The notes under the pieces were generated by a model. It saw only the letters and a program-made list of their open reading frames with translations. It had not been told where the DNA came from and did not search any database. A DNA stretch of 59,569 bases. It comes from Phocaeicola sp. (lineage in GTDB: Bacteria > Bacteroidota > Bacteroidia > Bacteroidales > Bacteroidaceae). Shown here in pieces: positions 34,746 to 44,027 of the stretch. The stretch is from contig JAHHQV010000008.1 of assembly GCA_020026175.1 (NCBI GenBank), positions 1-59,569 of the forward strand, in the 5' to 3' direction. The number at the start of each line of letters is the position of its first letter. Within the stretch, counting starts at the first letter, position 1. A program made the position numbers and the translations under genes.

Positions 34746-34808
34746 CGGAGTTTTATGCCGTATGGAGTTTTACCGGACAGCAATATATTTTTTTATAACC
34801 TTCAAATA

Positions 34809-36167
34809 TCAGAAGAACAGATCCTCTATCTCAGGTATTTTATTCTCCATAAACATAACATAGTAAATTGGGAGGTAAAGAATTTTACCTTTCGTCTTTA
34901 TTTCACGTTCGTTAGAGAAAACAATAGATGAAACTATATGATAATCCGGAACAGACATCAAGTTATCCAATGCACTATGTACCGTATAATCTTTCCCGGA
35001 CTTGACTTCAATAGGAAGTACACTCATCGTGCTACTGTCATCAACAAGAAAATCTACTTCACCTTTCTGTTTATTATCATAGTAGAACAATTTGTTGTAA
35101 TGAGCAATCAGTTCCTGTGCAACGGCGCTTTCATATACAGAACCGAGATTAATACTATCAATATCGTTCAATATAGGCTGGACATTGTACTGAAACAATT
35201 GAGAACTCAGCATACCAACATCATTCATATATAATTTCAGCAGATTTTTATGCTGCGATTCAGCCAAAGGATATTTTGGGTTACTTATAGCATTAGAGGC
35301 TATAGTGATACTGGAGTTTATTAGATATTCAAATTCTTCAATGTAATTGCTGAACCTGTCTCCTTTCCTATTCTGTATATCTTTGGCTATAATTCGCTTC
35401 TTCTTGTTTTCCATTTGAGAAGGAATCATATCGTATATACGGCGGATATGCAACTTCTTGACAGCTTCTTCCTCGTAACGTGAGGCATCAACACCATACA
35501 GCGTTCTGATAGCCTCCTGGGTTTCTCTTACCTTTACGATATTGTGAGTGGCCAAATATTCATTAACCGCATCAGGCATACCACCAACAAGAAGATATCT
35601 TTTAAAAAGGCCAAGTACCTTGTCATGAATATCTGGAGACAGAGTTCGTTTTTGTTCAAAAGATTTCCTTAAATAGTCTATAGCATTCTTGCCAAAATCA
35701 TTTGCAATCAGAAACTCTTCGAAGTCAATCTGATACATTTTTTTTAGTATCACACTCCCAACTGGTACAGATACAGTTCCTTTCAAAGCAATACCCAAAA
35801 GGCTTCCGCTGCAGATAAATCTGTATCGGTGTTCTTCCCTCAAGAATTTTAGCATAGTCAGAAATTGTGGATATTGCTGGATTTCATCAATGAACACTAA
35901 TGTATTATCATATCTGTCCAGCCTGGTTCCTGCTACCATACTTAACTTCAGATAGAATTCTTCAGTCGTATGTACATTCTTAAAGATCTTTTCTCCTTCA
36001 TAATCTAAAACAAAGTTTATTTCAACATAATTGTTATAAAGTTCTTTACCCACATCTCTTATTATGTAGGATTTACCTATCTGCCTTGCACCTTCAATAA
36101 TAAGAATCTTGTCGTCATTCGATTGCAGATGGTTCTCAATATATGTTCTTATTTTCCTGTATAGCAT
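34809..36167 (-). CDS. AAA family ATPase with DUF4143 C-terminal domain
   Basis: 452 aa. The N-terminal P-loop domain (AAA_14 type) has Walker A EGARQIGKSYI at 25-35, Walker B TLVFIDEIQQ near 88-97 and a sensor-like FICSGSLLGIAL. The C-terminal DUF4143 part ends in GEVDFLVDD...LPIEVKSGKDY, the D...ExK pattern of a PD-(D/E)XK fold. Such proteins are frequent, often strain-variable, genes in Bacteroidota and archaea with no settled function. It lies alone inside the segment flanked by the 27-bp repeats. Its own -7 element is at 36201-36208. Confidence 0.88.
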   Translation of the reverse strand: MLYRKIRTYIENHLQSNDDKILIIEGARQIGKSYIIRDVGKELYNNYVEINFVLDYEGEKIFKNVHTTEEFYLKLSMVAGTRLDRYDNTLVFIDEIQQYPQFLTMLKFLREEHRYRFICSGSLLGIALKGTVSVPVGSVILKKMYQIDFEEFLIANDFGKNAIDYLRKSFEQKRTLSPDIHDKVLGLFKRYLLVGGMPDAVNEYLATHNIVKVRETQEAIRTLYGVDASRYEEEAVKKLHIRRIYDMIPSQMENKKKRIIAKDIQNRKGDRFSNYIEEFEYLINSSITIASNAISNPKYPLAESQHKNLLKLYMNDVGMLSSQLFQYNVQPILNDIDSINLGSVYESAVAQELIAHYNKLFYYDNKQKGEVDFLVDDSSTMSVLPIEVKSGKDYTVHSALDNLMSVPDYHIVSSIVFSNEREIKTKGKILYLPIYYVMFMENKIPEIEDLFF

Positions 36168-36200
36168 AACATTTACACTTTTCTATATTAATAAGCTATA

Positions 36201-36208
36201 CAAATATA
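36201..36208 (-). promoter_or_regulatory. -7 promoter element for AAA/DUF4143 gene
   Basis: The minus strand reads TATATTTG, 34 nt upstream of the start codon. Apart from this element, nothing was seen in 36168-36397. Confidence 0.55.
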
Positions 36209-36397
36209 CACTTTTCCATTGAATTATCCATATGATTTATACATTTTTCTTGTTTATTGTTCTTTGAGTTGTAAACCTGCTATATCTATCCTCATAAGAA
36301 ATACAATAATAGACAAATACAAATATCATAAGTTGTAGTAGTTATAAAAATTGAGAACGCGATATCATCTGATTGTGTGACAGAGTCAGAAGAGGAA

Positions 36398-38374
36398 TCA
36401 GTTCTTTATATGGCAGAGGAATGGGGTAGGTTCCTTGTCGATAGAGTAAGGGTTTCCCCATTTTGAGATTCCGGACACGGATTCTGCGTAAGTGATGTGC
36501 AGGCGTTTCTTTGCCCTGGTCATGGCGACATAGAACAGCCTTGCGGATTCTCTGATTTCCTCCGGAGTCTTCTTGTCAAAGAACGGATAGACACCATCGG
36601 TTGCTTCGAAGATGATCACGTTCTCAAACTCAAGGCCTTTTGCCTTGTGCACCGTAGAGACGAATACCTTTTCAGTTATACATGAGCTGTCACACAAGTC
36701 AGCTTCACGGTAGGTAGTTATATCAAGAAGGTGGGCTGAAAGCTGTTCCTTAAGGCTCGGAGTCTTCTCCGGAAAGATTACATCGTTACGGAGGAAGCTG
36801 AAGATGTACTGCATCTTCGGGTTCGCCTCTATCCACTCCTTCTGTATGAATGTGCCGTACAGATGCTCCAGCTCGTCAACAAGCAGAGGAGATTCAAACG
36901 ATCTCTGGTAGAGACGGCTGAGCGAATCGTGATAGATGTCGGCGTATGCTCTGCGGAACAGCTCGGCCACGGCAGAGTTGTTCTGAAGGCAGTCGATATG
37001 CTGCTGCATGTTGGCAGCAAAGATGCCCAGGAAGTGGTCAAGCACGGACTTGGTTGCGATGATGTCGTCATCAGCCAGATGGGAGTTCTCACCTTCGAGA
37101 CCGAAGACCTCCAGCAGAGATTTGAGCTTGTAGGACTTCAAGCGTGGAGCCATGATACGTGCCACCCTAAGGGTATCGAAAAACAGAGGATGAACGGTAG
37201 GGAAAGAGAAGTCACCGCAATCCCTACGGAGATTGTAGTCAAGGATATTGCAGTCATATTCAACATTCTGGCCGATAAGGGTACAGTTACCCACGAAGTC
37301 CATAAACGCACACAGGCCGGTCTTACGGTCAACCTTATCGGCACGTTCATACTCCTGAAGAAGAGGGTTTACAATGCCTCCGAGCATAGCCGGTATCGGC
37401 TTGTCAGTGTGAAGGATAATGTTGAAGCGGTCGGTAATCTTCGCGGCGTTCACCTTGATGGCCGCAATCTGTACGATGTCATCCTCAAAGACATTCAAGC
37501 CTGTGGTTTCCGTATCAAAGATAACGTATTCACCCTGACAGCACTTATAAAGCTCCAGCATGTATGAGCTGCGCATGTAGTTGAGAAAATCAGACGGCAG
37601 GAGGTAGTTGTCACGGAGATTCTTCACGAAGCGGCGAGCCTCGGAGTCACCATTGAAGATGCCTGTTCCGGTCAGAATCTTTGACCATGCCATCATGTTG
37701 GAATCCATATACACCACCTGCAGATGGGCGAAAAGCAGCTGAGCCTGTCGGGTAGTGAAAAGGTCTGTTCCGGAAATCTTGAAGTGGGGGATATTGCGGT
37801 CGGAGAGTTCACGGGAAATCTGGTCCGCATCCTTGTTCCAAGGTACAAGGACAGCCACCCTTTCATCAGGATACGAGGTACAGAAATTACCAACACTTTC
37901 AGCCACCAGCTTTACTTCGTCATCCTTTTCAGGAGCGGACATGATGCAGAGAGAATCCTGTCCGGCTTCAGTAAGATTATTCGTCTTAGGCAGGAAATGA
38001 GGGTCAACATCAAGCTCCATGTTGGCGTATGTGTTGAAGACATCCAAGAGATATTTCGGGGAACGGTAGTTGAAATAGAGGCGGTGCATATTCTCACCAC
38101 AGCGTTCACGCAACCATTCAAGCGTTGCGAGCTTAGCACCTATGAATGAGAAGATTGCCTGCTGCTCGTCTCCGAGATAAAGAGTCACGTTTTCCTTAGA
38201 ATGGTCAGTAAACAGGTCGATTATTCCGAACTGGAAAGGGGAGAGATCCTGAACCTCGTCAATCTGAATCCAAGAATATTTCTTCAGCCTGTCCTGATGC
38301 TGTGAAGCGTGGATATAGGTCAGGATAAGCAGGTCATCGAAGTCAACCAGATTCCTCTCTTCCTTATACTCGTA
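36398..38374 (-). pseudogene. 5'-truncated UvrD-type helicase with embedded DnaQ-like exonuclease domain
   Basis: A GTG at 38188 would give 596 aa, but coding similarity clearly continues upstream in frame to about 38374: VDFDDLLILTYIHAS and KYSWIQIDEVQDLSP (Walker B) precede the GTG. An in-frame TAA sits at 38375-38377. The Walker A half of the helicase is absent, so it cannot be an active motor. After LYLGDEQQAIFSFIGA (motif III) comes a DEDDh exonuclease domain: DTETTGLN near 37500 and NSHLADDD near 37070. Helicase motifs V-VI follow: VHKAKGLEFENV and LFYVAMTRAKKRLHI. GC is high (53% in one hand-counted row, against 38% in a pepT row), suggesting transfer. A DEDDh domain inside a UvrD helicase is an unusual fusion. 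Confidence 0.82.
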
Positions 38375-38421
38375 TTATAAATGGATTTTTTGTAAAAATG
38401 TCCAATCTCAATGTTCCATGT

Positions 38422-38448
38422 GATAAAAGAGCATCAAATTGCTCTATG
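38422..38448 (+). repeat. 27-bp direct repeat, right copy
   Basis: 25 of 27 bases equal 34630-34656. The internal stem is AGAGCA/TGCTCT around TCAAAT. It lies 45 nt beyond the stop codon that truncates the helicase fragment. The rest of 38449-38648 holds only AT-rich DNA and a weak -7-like TAATTTTACG near 38610 for pepT. Confidence 0.75.
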
Positions 38449-38648
38449 TCTTTTTTCTGATTTTTCAAGAATAAATGTATACAAGAATTTTTGTGATACA
38501 ATATAGCATGTTGGAGAGAATTACGAAAATAGTCAGTATTCTACTGCTCGAAAATACTAAAAATGGCCTAAAAAACACTTGCTTCTCTTTGTTTTTATGA
38601 AGCAATTATTTAATTTTACGACACTTAATAATTTAACATAGAACAAAG

Positions 38649-39875
38649 ATGACAGAAATAGAAAGGTTTTTAAAGTATGTAACTTTTGATACTCAGTCGG
38701 ATGAAAGCACAGGTGTGACTCCTAGTACTGAGAAACAGATGATATTTGCTAACTATCTGAAGAAAGAACTTGAGGAAATAGGACTCGAAGAAATCACTTT
38801 GGATGAAAACGGCTATCTTTTTGCCACATTGCCTTCGAATATAGAACATGATGTACCAACAATAGGTTTTATATCACATATGGACACAAGTCCTGATATG
38901 TCGGGAGCAAATGTAAAGCCTAGAATTGTAGAGAATTATGATGGTTCTGACATCGTGTTGTGTAGCACAGACAATATAGTCCTGTCTCCATCACAGTTTC
39001 CTGAACTGCTTGACCATAAGGGAGAAGACCTTATTGTGACAGATGGGCATACACTATTGGGTGCTGATGATAAAGCTGGTATAGCTGAAATAGTATCAGC
39101 TATGGTTTATCTTAAAGAACATCCGGAAATAAAGCATGGCAGAATACGTATTGGGTTCAATCCTGATGAAGAAATTGGTCTTGGTGCGCATAAGTTTGAC
39201 GTTGAAGCATTTGGAGCAAAATGGGCATATACAATGGATGGCGGTGAAGTGGGAGAACTGGAATTTGAAAATTTCAATGCAGCCGCAGCAAAGGTAAATA
39301 TTAGCGGAAGAAATGTTCATCCGGGATATGCTAAAAACAAGATGATAAATTCAATGCTTGTTGCAAATGAATTTATGTCACTTTTCCCTGCTGATGAAAC
39401 TCCATCTACAACAACGGGATATGAAGGGTTCTATCATCTGATAAGTATGAACGGTGAAGTAGAACATACCGAACTTTCTTATATTATAAGAGATCATGAT
39501 CGCAAAATATTTGAGCAACGCAAGGAGTTTGTGAAACAATGTGCCGATAAACTCAACGACAAGTATGGCAGTGAGTTGTTAAAGGTAGAACTTAAAGACC
39601 AGTATTATAACATGCGTCAGGAGGTAGAACCATTGATGCACATCATTGATATAGCTTTTGGTGCAATGAAGGAGGCTGGAGTTGAACCTAGAGTCAAGGC
39701 TATACGTGGTGGTACAGATGGAGCACAGCTCTCATTCAAGGGACTTCCTTGCCCTAATATATTTGCTGGAGGACTGAACTTTCATGGAAGATATGAGTTT
39801 GCACCTGTACAATCTATAGAAAAGGCTGTAAAGGTTATAGTGAAAATAGCAGAACTGACAGCTCACAGATATTGA
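38649..39875 (+). CDS. pepT: Peptidase T (tripeptide aminopeptidase)
   Basis: M20 family di-zinc aminopeptidase that removes N-terminal residues from tripeptides. 408 aa, the expected length. Metal site GFISHMDTSPD (His, Asp) near 77, bridging Asp in LLGADDKAG near 138, FNPDEEIGLGAH (Glu-Glu) near 173, TMDGGEVGEL near 195 and the late AIRGGTDGAQLSFKGLPCPNIFAGG. A cytoplasmic enzyme. It is followed after 58 nt by gcvT, with a small hairpin (39887-39911) between. Confidence 0.95.
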   Translation: MTEIERFLKYVTFDTQSDESTGVTPSTEKQMIFANYLKKELEEIGLEEITLDENGYLFATLPSNIEHDVPTIGFISHMDTSPDMSGANVKPRIVENYDGSDIVLCSTDNIVLSPSQFPELLDHKGEDLIVTDGHTLLGADDKAGIAEIVSAMVYLKEHPEIKHGRIRIGFNPDEEIGLGAHKFDVEAFGAKWAYTMDGGEVGELEFENFNAAAAKVNISGRNVHPGYAKNKMINSMLVANEFMSLFPADETPSTTTGYEGFYHLISMNGEVEHTELSYIIRDHDRKIFEQRKEFVKQCADKLNDKYGSELLKVELKDQYYNMRQEVEPLMHIIDIAFGAMKEAGVEPRVKAIRGGTDGAQLSFKGLPCPNIFAGGLNFHGRYEFAPVQSIEKAVKVIVKIAELTAHRY

Positions 39876-39886
39876 TTAACATTCGG

Positions 39887-39911
39887 GAGACCTGTTGTGA
39901 AGACAGGTCTC
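39887..39911 (+). terminator. Short hairpin between pepT and gcvT
   Basis: GAGACCTGT (39887-39895) pairs perfectly with ACAGGTCTC (39903-39911), 7-nt loop. There is no T-run, so it may be a processing or partial termination site. Confidence 0.5.
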
Positions 39912-39933
39912 TACCTTAAAAAACACACACATT

Positions 39934-41022
39934 ATGAAGACAACACCGTTTACAGAAAAGCATATTGCACTTGGGGCAAAGATGCACGAATTTGCAGGCT
40001 ATAATATGCCTATCGAATATTCTGGTATAATTGACGAGCATATGACTGTATGCCAGGGAGTAGGAGTATTTGATGTCTCGCATATGGGAGAGTTTTGGGT
40101 GAAAGGTCCAAAGGCTCTTGATTTTATTCAGAAGATTACATCTAACAATGCAGCAGCACTTTCAACCGGGAAAGTGCAATACACGTGTTTCCCTAACGAA
40201 ACAGGGGGGATAGTAGACGATTTGCTTGTGTATGCTTACGAAGCCGATAAATATATGCTTGTAGTAAATGCGGCAAATATTGAAAAGGACTGGAAATGGT
40301 GTGTAGAACATAATGACATAGGTGCCGAACTTGAAAATTCATCTGATAAAATAGGACAGTTGGCAATTCAGGGCCCAAAGGCCATTGATACATTGCAGAA
40401 ACTAACATCCGTAAATCTGTCTGAAATTCCTTATTATGCTTTTCAGGTAGGAGGGTTTGCAGGAGTGTCAGATGTGATAATTTCAAATACAGGATATACT
40501 GGTGCAGGAGGGTTTGAACTGTATTTCTATCCTTCGGATGCCATGAAAATATGGAATGCCATATTCGGTGCAGGCGAAGAATTTGGTATCAAGCCTGTAG
40601 GTCTTGGCGCACGAGACACTCTTCGTCTTGAAATGGGATTTTGCCTGTATGGAAACGATATAGATGACACTACATCTCCTATTGAAGCTGGATTGGGATG
40701 GATCACAAAATTTGTAGAAGGAAAGGATTTTATAAATCGTGAGTTCCTCGAAAAACAGAAACATGAAGGAGTGTTGCGTAAGTTGGTTGGCTTTGAGATG
40801 TTGGACAGAGGAATACCACGTCATGGATATCAGCTGATGGATGAAACGGGCGATGTGATAGGACATGTCACTTCGGGTACTATGTCGCCCACTCGTAAGA
40901 TTGGTATAGGTATGGGGTATGTAAAGACTAACTTTTCTAAGTCTGGAACAGAAATTTATCTTGACAATAGAGGACGTAAACTAAAGGCTGTAGTGGTAAA
41001 GCCGCCTTTCAGAAAACAGTAG
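39934..41022 (+). CDS. gcvT: Aminomethyltransferase (glycine cleavage T protein)
   Basis: Transfers the aminomethyl carbon from the H-protein to tetrahydrofolate, releasing ammonia. 362 aa. The N-terminal HEFAGYNMPIEY and FDVSHMGEFWVKGPKALDFIQ, and the folate-site TGYTGAGGFELYF with ARDTLRLEMGFCLYGNDIDDTTSPIEAGLGW, are classic T-protein motifs. The C-terminal barrel ends YVKTNFSKSGTEIYLDNRGRKLKAVVVKPPF. No gcvH or gcvP is adjacent, so the system is dispersed. The terminator follows at 41047-41090. Confidence 0.95.
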   Translation: MKTTPFTEKHIALGAKMHEFAGYNMPIEYSGIIDEHMTVCQGVGVFDVSHMGEFWVKGPKALDFIQKITSNNAAALSTGKVQYTCFPNETGGIVDDLLVYAYEADKYMLVVNAANIEKDWKWCVEHNDIGAELENSSDKIGQLAIQGPKAIDTLQKLTSVNLSEIPYYAFQVGGFAGVSDVIISNTGYTGAGGFELYFYPSDAMKIWNAIFGAGEEFGIKPVGLGARDTLRLEMGFCLYGNDIDDTTSPIEAGLGWITKFVEGKDFINREFLEKQKHEGVLRKLVGFEMLDRGIPRHGYQLMDETGDVIGHVTSGTMSPTRKIGIGMGYVKTNFSKSGTEIYLDNRGRKLKAVVVKPPFRKQ

Positions 41023-41046
41023 TATAGTGATAGGATTATGAAATAT

Positions 41047-41090
41047 AGAAGCGGAAAATACGATGATTTTTCAAGTATTTTCCGCTTCTG
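41047..41090 (+). terminator. Terminator after gcvT
   Basis: AGAAGCGGAAAATAC pairs perfectly with GTATTTTCCGCTTCT around a 13-nt AT-rich loop; a T-rich tail follows. Confidence 0.8.
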
Positions 41091-41106
41091 CTGTTATATT
41101 TATTTA

Positions 41107-41114
41107 TAATTTTG
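41107..41114 (+). promoter_or_regulatory. -7 promoter element for the antiporter
   Basis: TAATTTTG, a TAnnTTTG match, 71 nt before the ATG at 41185. Confidence 0.45.
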
Positions 41115-41184
41115 TGTTCGATATTAACAAAATAGATGAATATATACATCTTATAGATTTTAAAACTATATAAAACAATATATT

Positions 41185-43446
41185 ATGTCTCATTTAGCCC
41201 CTTTGATAAGCGACCTTGCACTGATACTGGTATGTGCGGGGATAATGACTTTGATTTTCAAGAAACTGAAACAACCTTTGGTCTTAGGTTATATAGTTGC
41301 AGGATTCATAGCCAGTCCACACTTCAGACTTACGCCTTCTGTTACTGACATCGACAGCATAAAGACGTGGTCGGATATAGGTGTTATATTCTTGTTGTTT
41401 GCATTGGGACTTGACTTCAGTTTCAAGAAACTTATGAAGATGGGAAGTTCTGTGATGATTTCGGCTTGTACTATAATCTTTTTTATGATTATGGTAGGGA
41501 TACTTGTGGGTTGGTCGTTTGGTTGGAATAAGATGGACTGTATATACTTGGGTGGTATGCTTGCTATGTCGTCTACCACTATTATATATAAGGCTTTCGA
41601 CGATTTGGGGCTTCGTCAGCAGAATTTTGCAGGTCTTGTGCTTAGTATATTGATTATAGAAGACATATTGGCAATTGTTCTTATGGTAATGCTTTCTACT
41701 ATGGCTGTAAGTAGTAATTTTGAAGGTTCAGAGATGGTGGCAAGTATATTGAAACTTATTTTTTTTCTTATATTGTGGTTTGTTGTAGGACTGTATCTCA
41801 TACCTACATTCCTGAAGCGTTACAGAAAGCTTATGAATAATGAAACTTTACTTATATTTTCTTTGGGCTTATGTTTCGGGATGGTGGTCATTGCTGCCAA
41901 GGTCGGCTTTTCTCCAGCTTTCGGTGCTTTTATAATGGGGTCTATATTATCTGAAACATTGGACTCGGAGCAGATTGAAAAACTGGTATCTCCGGTAAAG
42001 GATTTGTTTGGAGCAATCTTTTTCGTTTCGGTGGGCATGATGGTAGAACCAGAATTGATAGTGAAGTACAGTATACCTATATTGGTTATAGTTTTTGCCA
42101 TAATCACGGGGCAGACTATATTCGGTACGTTAAGTGTACTTCTTTCTGGACAATCACTTAAAACCTCCATGCAATGTGGCTTTAGCCTTACACAGATAGG
42201 TGAATTTGCATTTATTATAGCATCTTTAGGTGTAAGCCTAGGTGTGACGAGTGATTTTCTATATCCTATAGTTGTCACTGTTTCGGTCATTACTACTTTT
42301 CTCACTCCATATATGATAAGGGTTTCATTGCCTTCATATAATTTTATAAGCCGTAAGATTCCTTCTAGATGGATGAATCTTATAGATAGTTATTCGGGAG
42401 CAGCACAGATTGCAAGCAGTCAAAGTAACTGGAAGGCTCTTATGAATGCAATAGTAAGAATAGTTGTTGTGTATTCGGTGCTTTCGGTAGCAGGTATTGC
42501 TTTATGCCTTAACGTAATTTCACCTTTTATTATAGAGACAATGGGTTATACGTGGGGACCGTTTGTGAGTGCTGCTATAACTATTATAGCAATAGCTCCG
42601 TTTCTTAGGGCTCTTATAATGAAGAAGAACCATTCAATAGAATTTCGTGCCTTGTGGTCGGGGAATAAGGGCAACCATATTCCGTTGGTTTCGGTAATTT
42701 TATTGAGAGTGGTGATAGCAGTGATGTTTGTGATGTATGTCATTAAAAGCATATTCCAGGCTTCCGTGGCTCTTGTGGTAGGTGTGGCTATAATTGCTGT
42801 ATTGGTAATGATATTGTCAAGGTTCCTCAAAAGGCAATCTATACTGCTTGAACGTACTTTTGTCAGAAATCTTAAGACTAAAGATATGCTAAAAGTTTAT
42901 AAAGGAGAGAAGAAACCTGATTATGCAGTGAAACTTCTTGACAGAGATATGCATATATCCGACTTCAAGATATCGTCGGATTCTTTGTGGTCGGGTATGA
43001 CATTGCAAGAACTTGATTTGGGAAGAAAATTTGGTGTGCATGTGGCATCCATAATAAGAGGTATGCACAGGATAAATATTCCGGGAGGATACACAAGGTT
43101 GTTTCCTGGTGACACATTGCATGTGATAGGTACAGACTCGCAGTTGGATGAGTTTACAAATCATATAAATGCAGTGTCTGAAGGGTATGTGGATGATGAT
43201 TTTGAAAAACGTGATATGTTACTCAGACAGTTTGTAGTGACCGATGAATGTAAATTCATAGGAAAATCAATACGTGATAGTGGTATAAGGAATAAATATC
43301 ATTGTATGGTTGTGGGTGTAGAGTCTGTAGGCGATGTTTCTCTTCATACTCCAGATATAGATATTCCTTTTGAAGAAGGTGATATTGTGTGGGTAGTGGG
43401 AGAGGAATCTTCATTGAAAAGTCTTATGGACAAGGATAGGCTGTGA
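41185..43446 (+). CDS. CPA2-type cation:proton antiporter with C-terminal TrkA-C domains
   Basis: 753 aa. The N-terminal antiporter domain of about 12-13 membrane segments (residues about 1-390) includes FKKLKQPLVLGYIVAGFIASPHF, WSDIGVIFLLFALGLDFSFKKL, STTIIYKAFDDLGLRQQ and VGFSPAFGAFIMGSILSET, the KefB/KefC-like family. Three or four further hydrophobic segments follow (about 430-550). Two RCK_C (TrkA-C) domains come at about 580-660 (LDLGRKFGVHVASIIRGMHRINIPGGYTRLFPGDTLHVIG) and 680-750. No RCK nucleotide-binding half was seen. It probably exchanges K+ or Na+ for H+, gated by a ligand on the TrkA-C domains. Confidence 0.9.
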   Translation: MSHLAPLISDLALILVCAGIMTLIFKKLKQPLVLGYIVAGFIASPHFRLTPSVTDIDSIKTWSDIGVIFLLFALGLDFSFKKLMKMGSSVMISACTIIFFMIMVGILVGWSFGWNKMDCIYLGGMLAMSSTTIIYKAFDDLGLRQQNFAGLVLSILIIEDILAIVLMVMLSTMAVSSNFEGSEMVASILKLIFFLILWFVVGLYLIPTFLKRYRKLMNNETLLIFSLGLCFGMVVIAAKVGFSPAFGAFIMGSILSETLDSEQIEKLVSPVKDLFGAIFFVSVGMMVEPELIVKYSIPILVIVFAIITGQTIFGTLSVLLSGQSLKTSMQCGFSLTQIGEFAFIIASLGVSLGVTSDFLYPIVVTVSVITTFLTPYMIRVSLPSYNFISRKIPSRWMNLIDSYSGAAQIASSQSNWKALMNAIVRIVVVYSVLSVAGIALCLNVISPFIIETMGYTWGPFVSAAITIIAIAPFLRALIMKKNHSIEFRALWSGNKGNHIPLVSVILLRVVIAVMFVMYVIKSIFQASVALVVGVAIIAVLVMILSRFLKRQSILLERTFVRNLKTKDMLKVYKGEKKPDYAVKLLDRDMHISDFKISSDSLWSGMTLQELDLGRKFGVHVASIIRGMHRINIPGGYTRLFPGDTLHVIGTDSQLDEFTNHINAVSEGYVDDDFEKRDMLLRQFVVTDECKFIGKSIRDSGIRNKYHCMVVGVESVGDVSLHTPDIDIPFEEGDIVWVVGEESSLKSLMDKDRL

Positions 43447-43460
43447 TTAATGGAAAAAAT

Positions 43461-43510
43461 AAAGGTTTCTGACGATGCCTTCTTTTAATGGTGCATTATC
43501 AGAAACCTTT
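43461..43510. terminator. Terminator between convergent antiporter and DUF5606 genes
   Basis: AAAGGTTTCTGA (43461-43472) pairs with TCAGAAACCTTT (43499-43510). An inner ATGC/GCAT extends the stem. A and T runs flank it on both strands. Confidence 0.85.
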
Positions 43511-43539
43511 TCTGTTCCCGTATGGAAAGATATTGAATT

Positions 43540-43938
43540 TTAAGCTTTTTCTACGAATTCGTTGATTCCGTTAGAAACAAGAAGATTATACCATTGGATT
43601 AATTTCTTGATATCACTAGTGTGAACTCTGTCTCTGTCGTATGTAGGGAGAACTTCTGCCATGAACTGGTGTAATTCTTCAGAAGATGCCTTTTTGTAAT
43701 CAAGAGAAGCTACATTTCCGTTTTCTTTGTTTTTTACAGATTCAAGAACCTCAGCCAAAGCTACTTCGTCGTCATCTGTATACATTGCAATATCACTTAA
43801 AGATATAACTTTATCGCTTGCGTAGATAGGAGAGCGTTTGTTGTCGGCTACTGATTCTACTATCAACATGTTCTTTCCTTGAGAAATAAGCTTATACAAT
43901 CCAGACTTTCCTGATATCGCTAAAATAGTTTTCAACAT
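43540..43938 (-). CDS. DUF5606 domain-containing protein
   Basis: 132 aa, opening MLKTILAISGKSGLYKLISQGKNMLIVES, a form I recognise as a conserved Bacteroidota family. The N-terminal half looks like a small SH3-like barrel (GLYKLI, MLIVESV, RSPIYASDKVISL); the C-terminal half is helical (YKKASSEELHQFMAEVLPTYDRDRVHTSDIKKLIQWYNLL). Function unknown. It has its own -7 element at 43989-43996, although it lies 89 nt past coaE on the same strand. Confidence 0.8.
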   Translation of the reverse strand: MLKTILAISGKSGLYKLISQGKNMLIVESVADNKRSPIYASDKVISLSDIAMYTDDDEVALAEVLESVKNKENGNVASLDYKKASSEELHQFMAEVLPTYDRDRVHTSDIKKLIQWYNLLVSNGINEFVEKA

Positions 43939-43988
43939 ATTCTTTATATTTATAAATTATAAATGTGATTAATATTTTTATTTACAAG

Positions 43989-43996
43989 CAAAAATA
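43989..43996 (-). promoter_or_regulatory. -7 promoter element for DUF5606 gene
   Basis: The minus strand reads TATTTTTGC, 51 nt upstream of the start codon. Confidence 0.5.
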
Positions 43997-44027
43997 CAAC
44001 TCGCAACCGAAATACACAAGAGTATTG

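Noticed and set aside
36398..38188. Complete 596-aa gene starting at GTG 38188
   Set aside because: In-frame helicase sequence including Walker B continues upstream of the GTG to about 38374, and the Walker A half is absent, so this is a truncated gene rather than a complete one.
43540..43938. Treating DUF5606 as the fifth gene of the nusB operon
   Set aside because: It follows coaE on the same strand, but a TATTTTTG element at 43989-43996 within the 89-nt gap suggests separate transcription.
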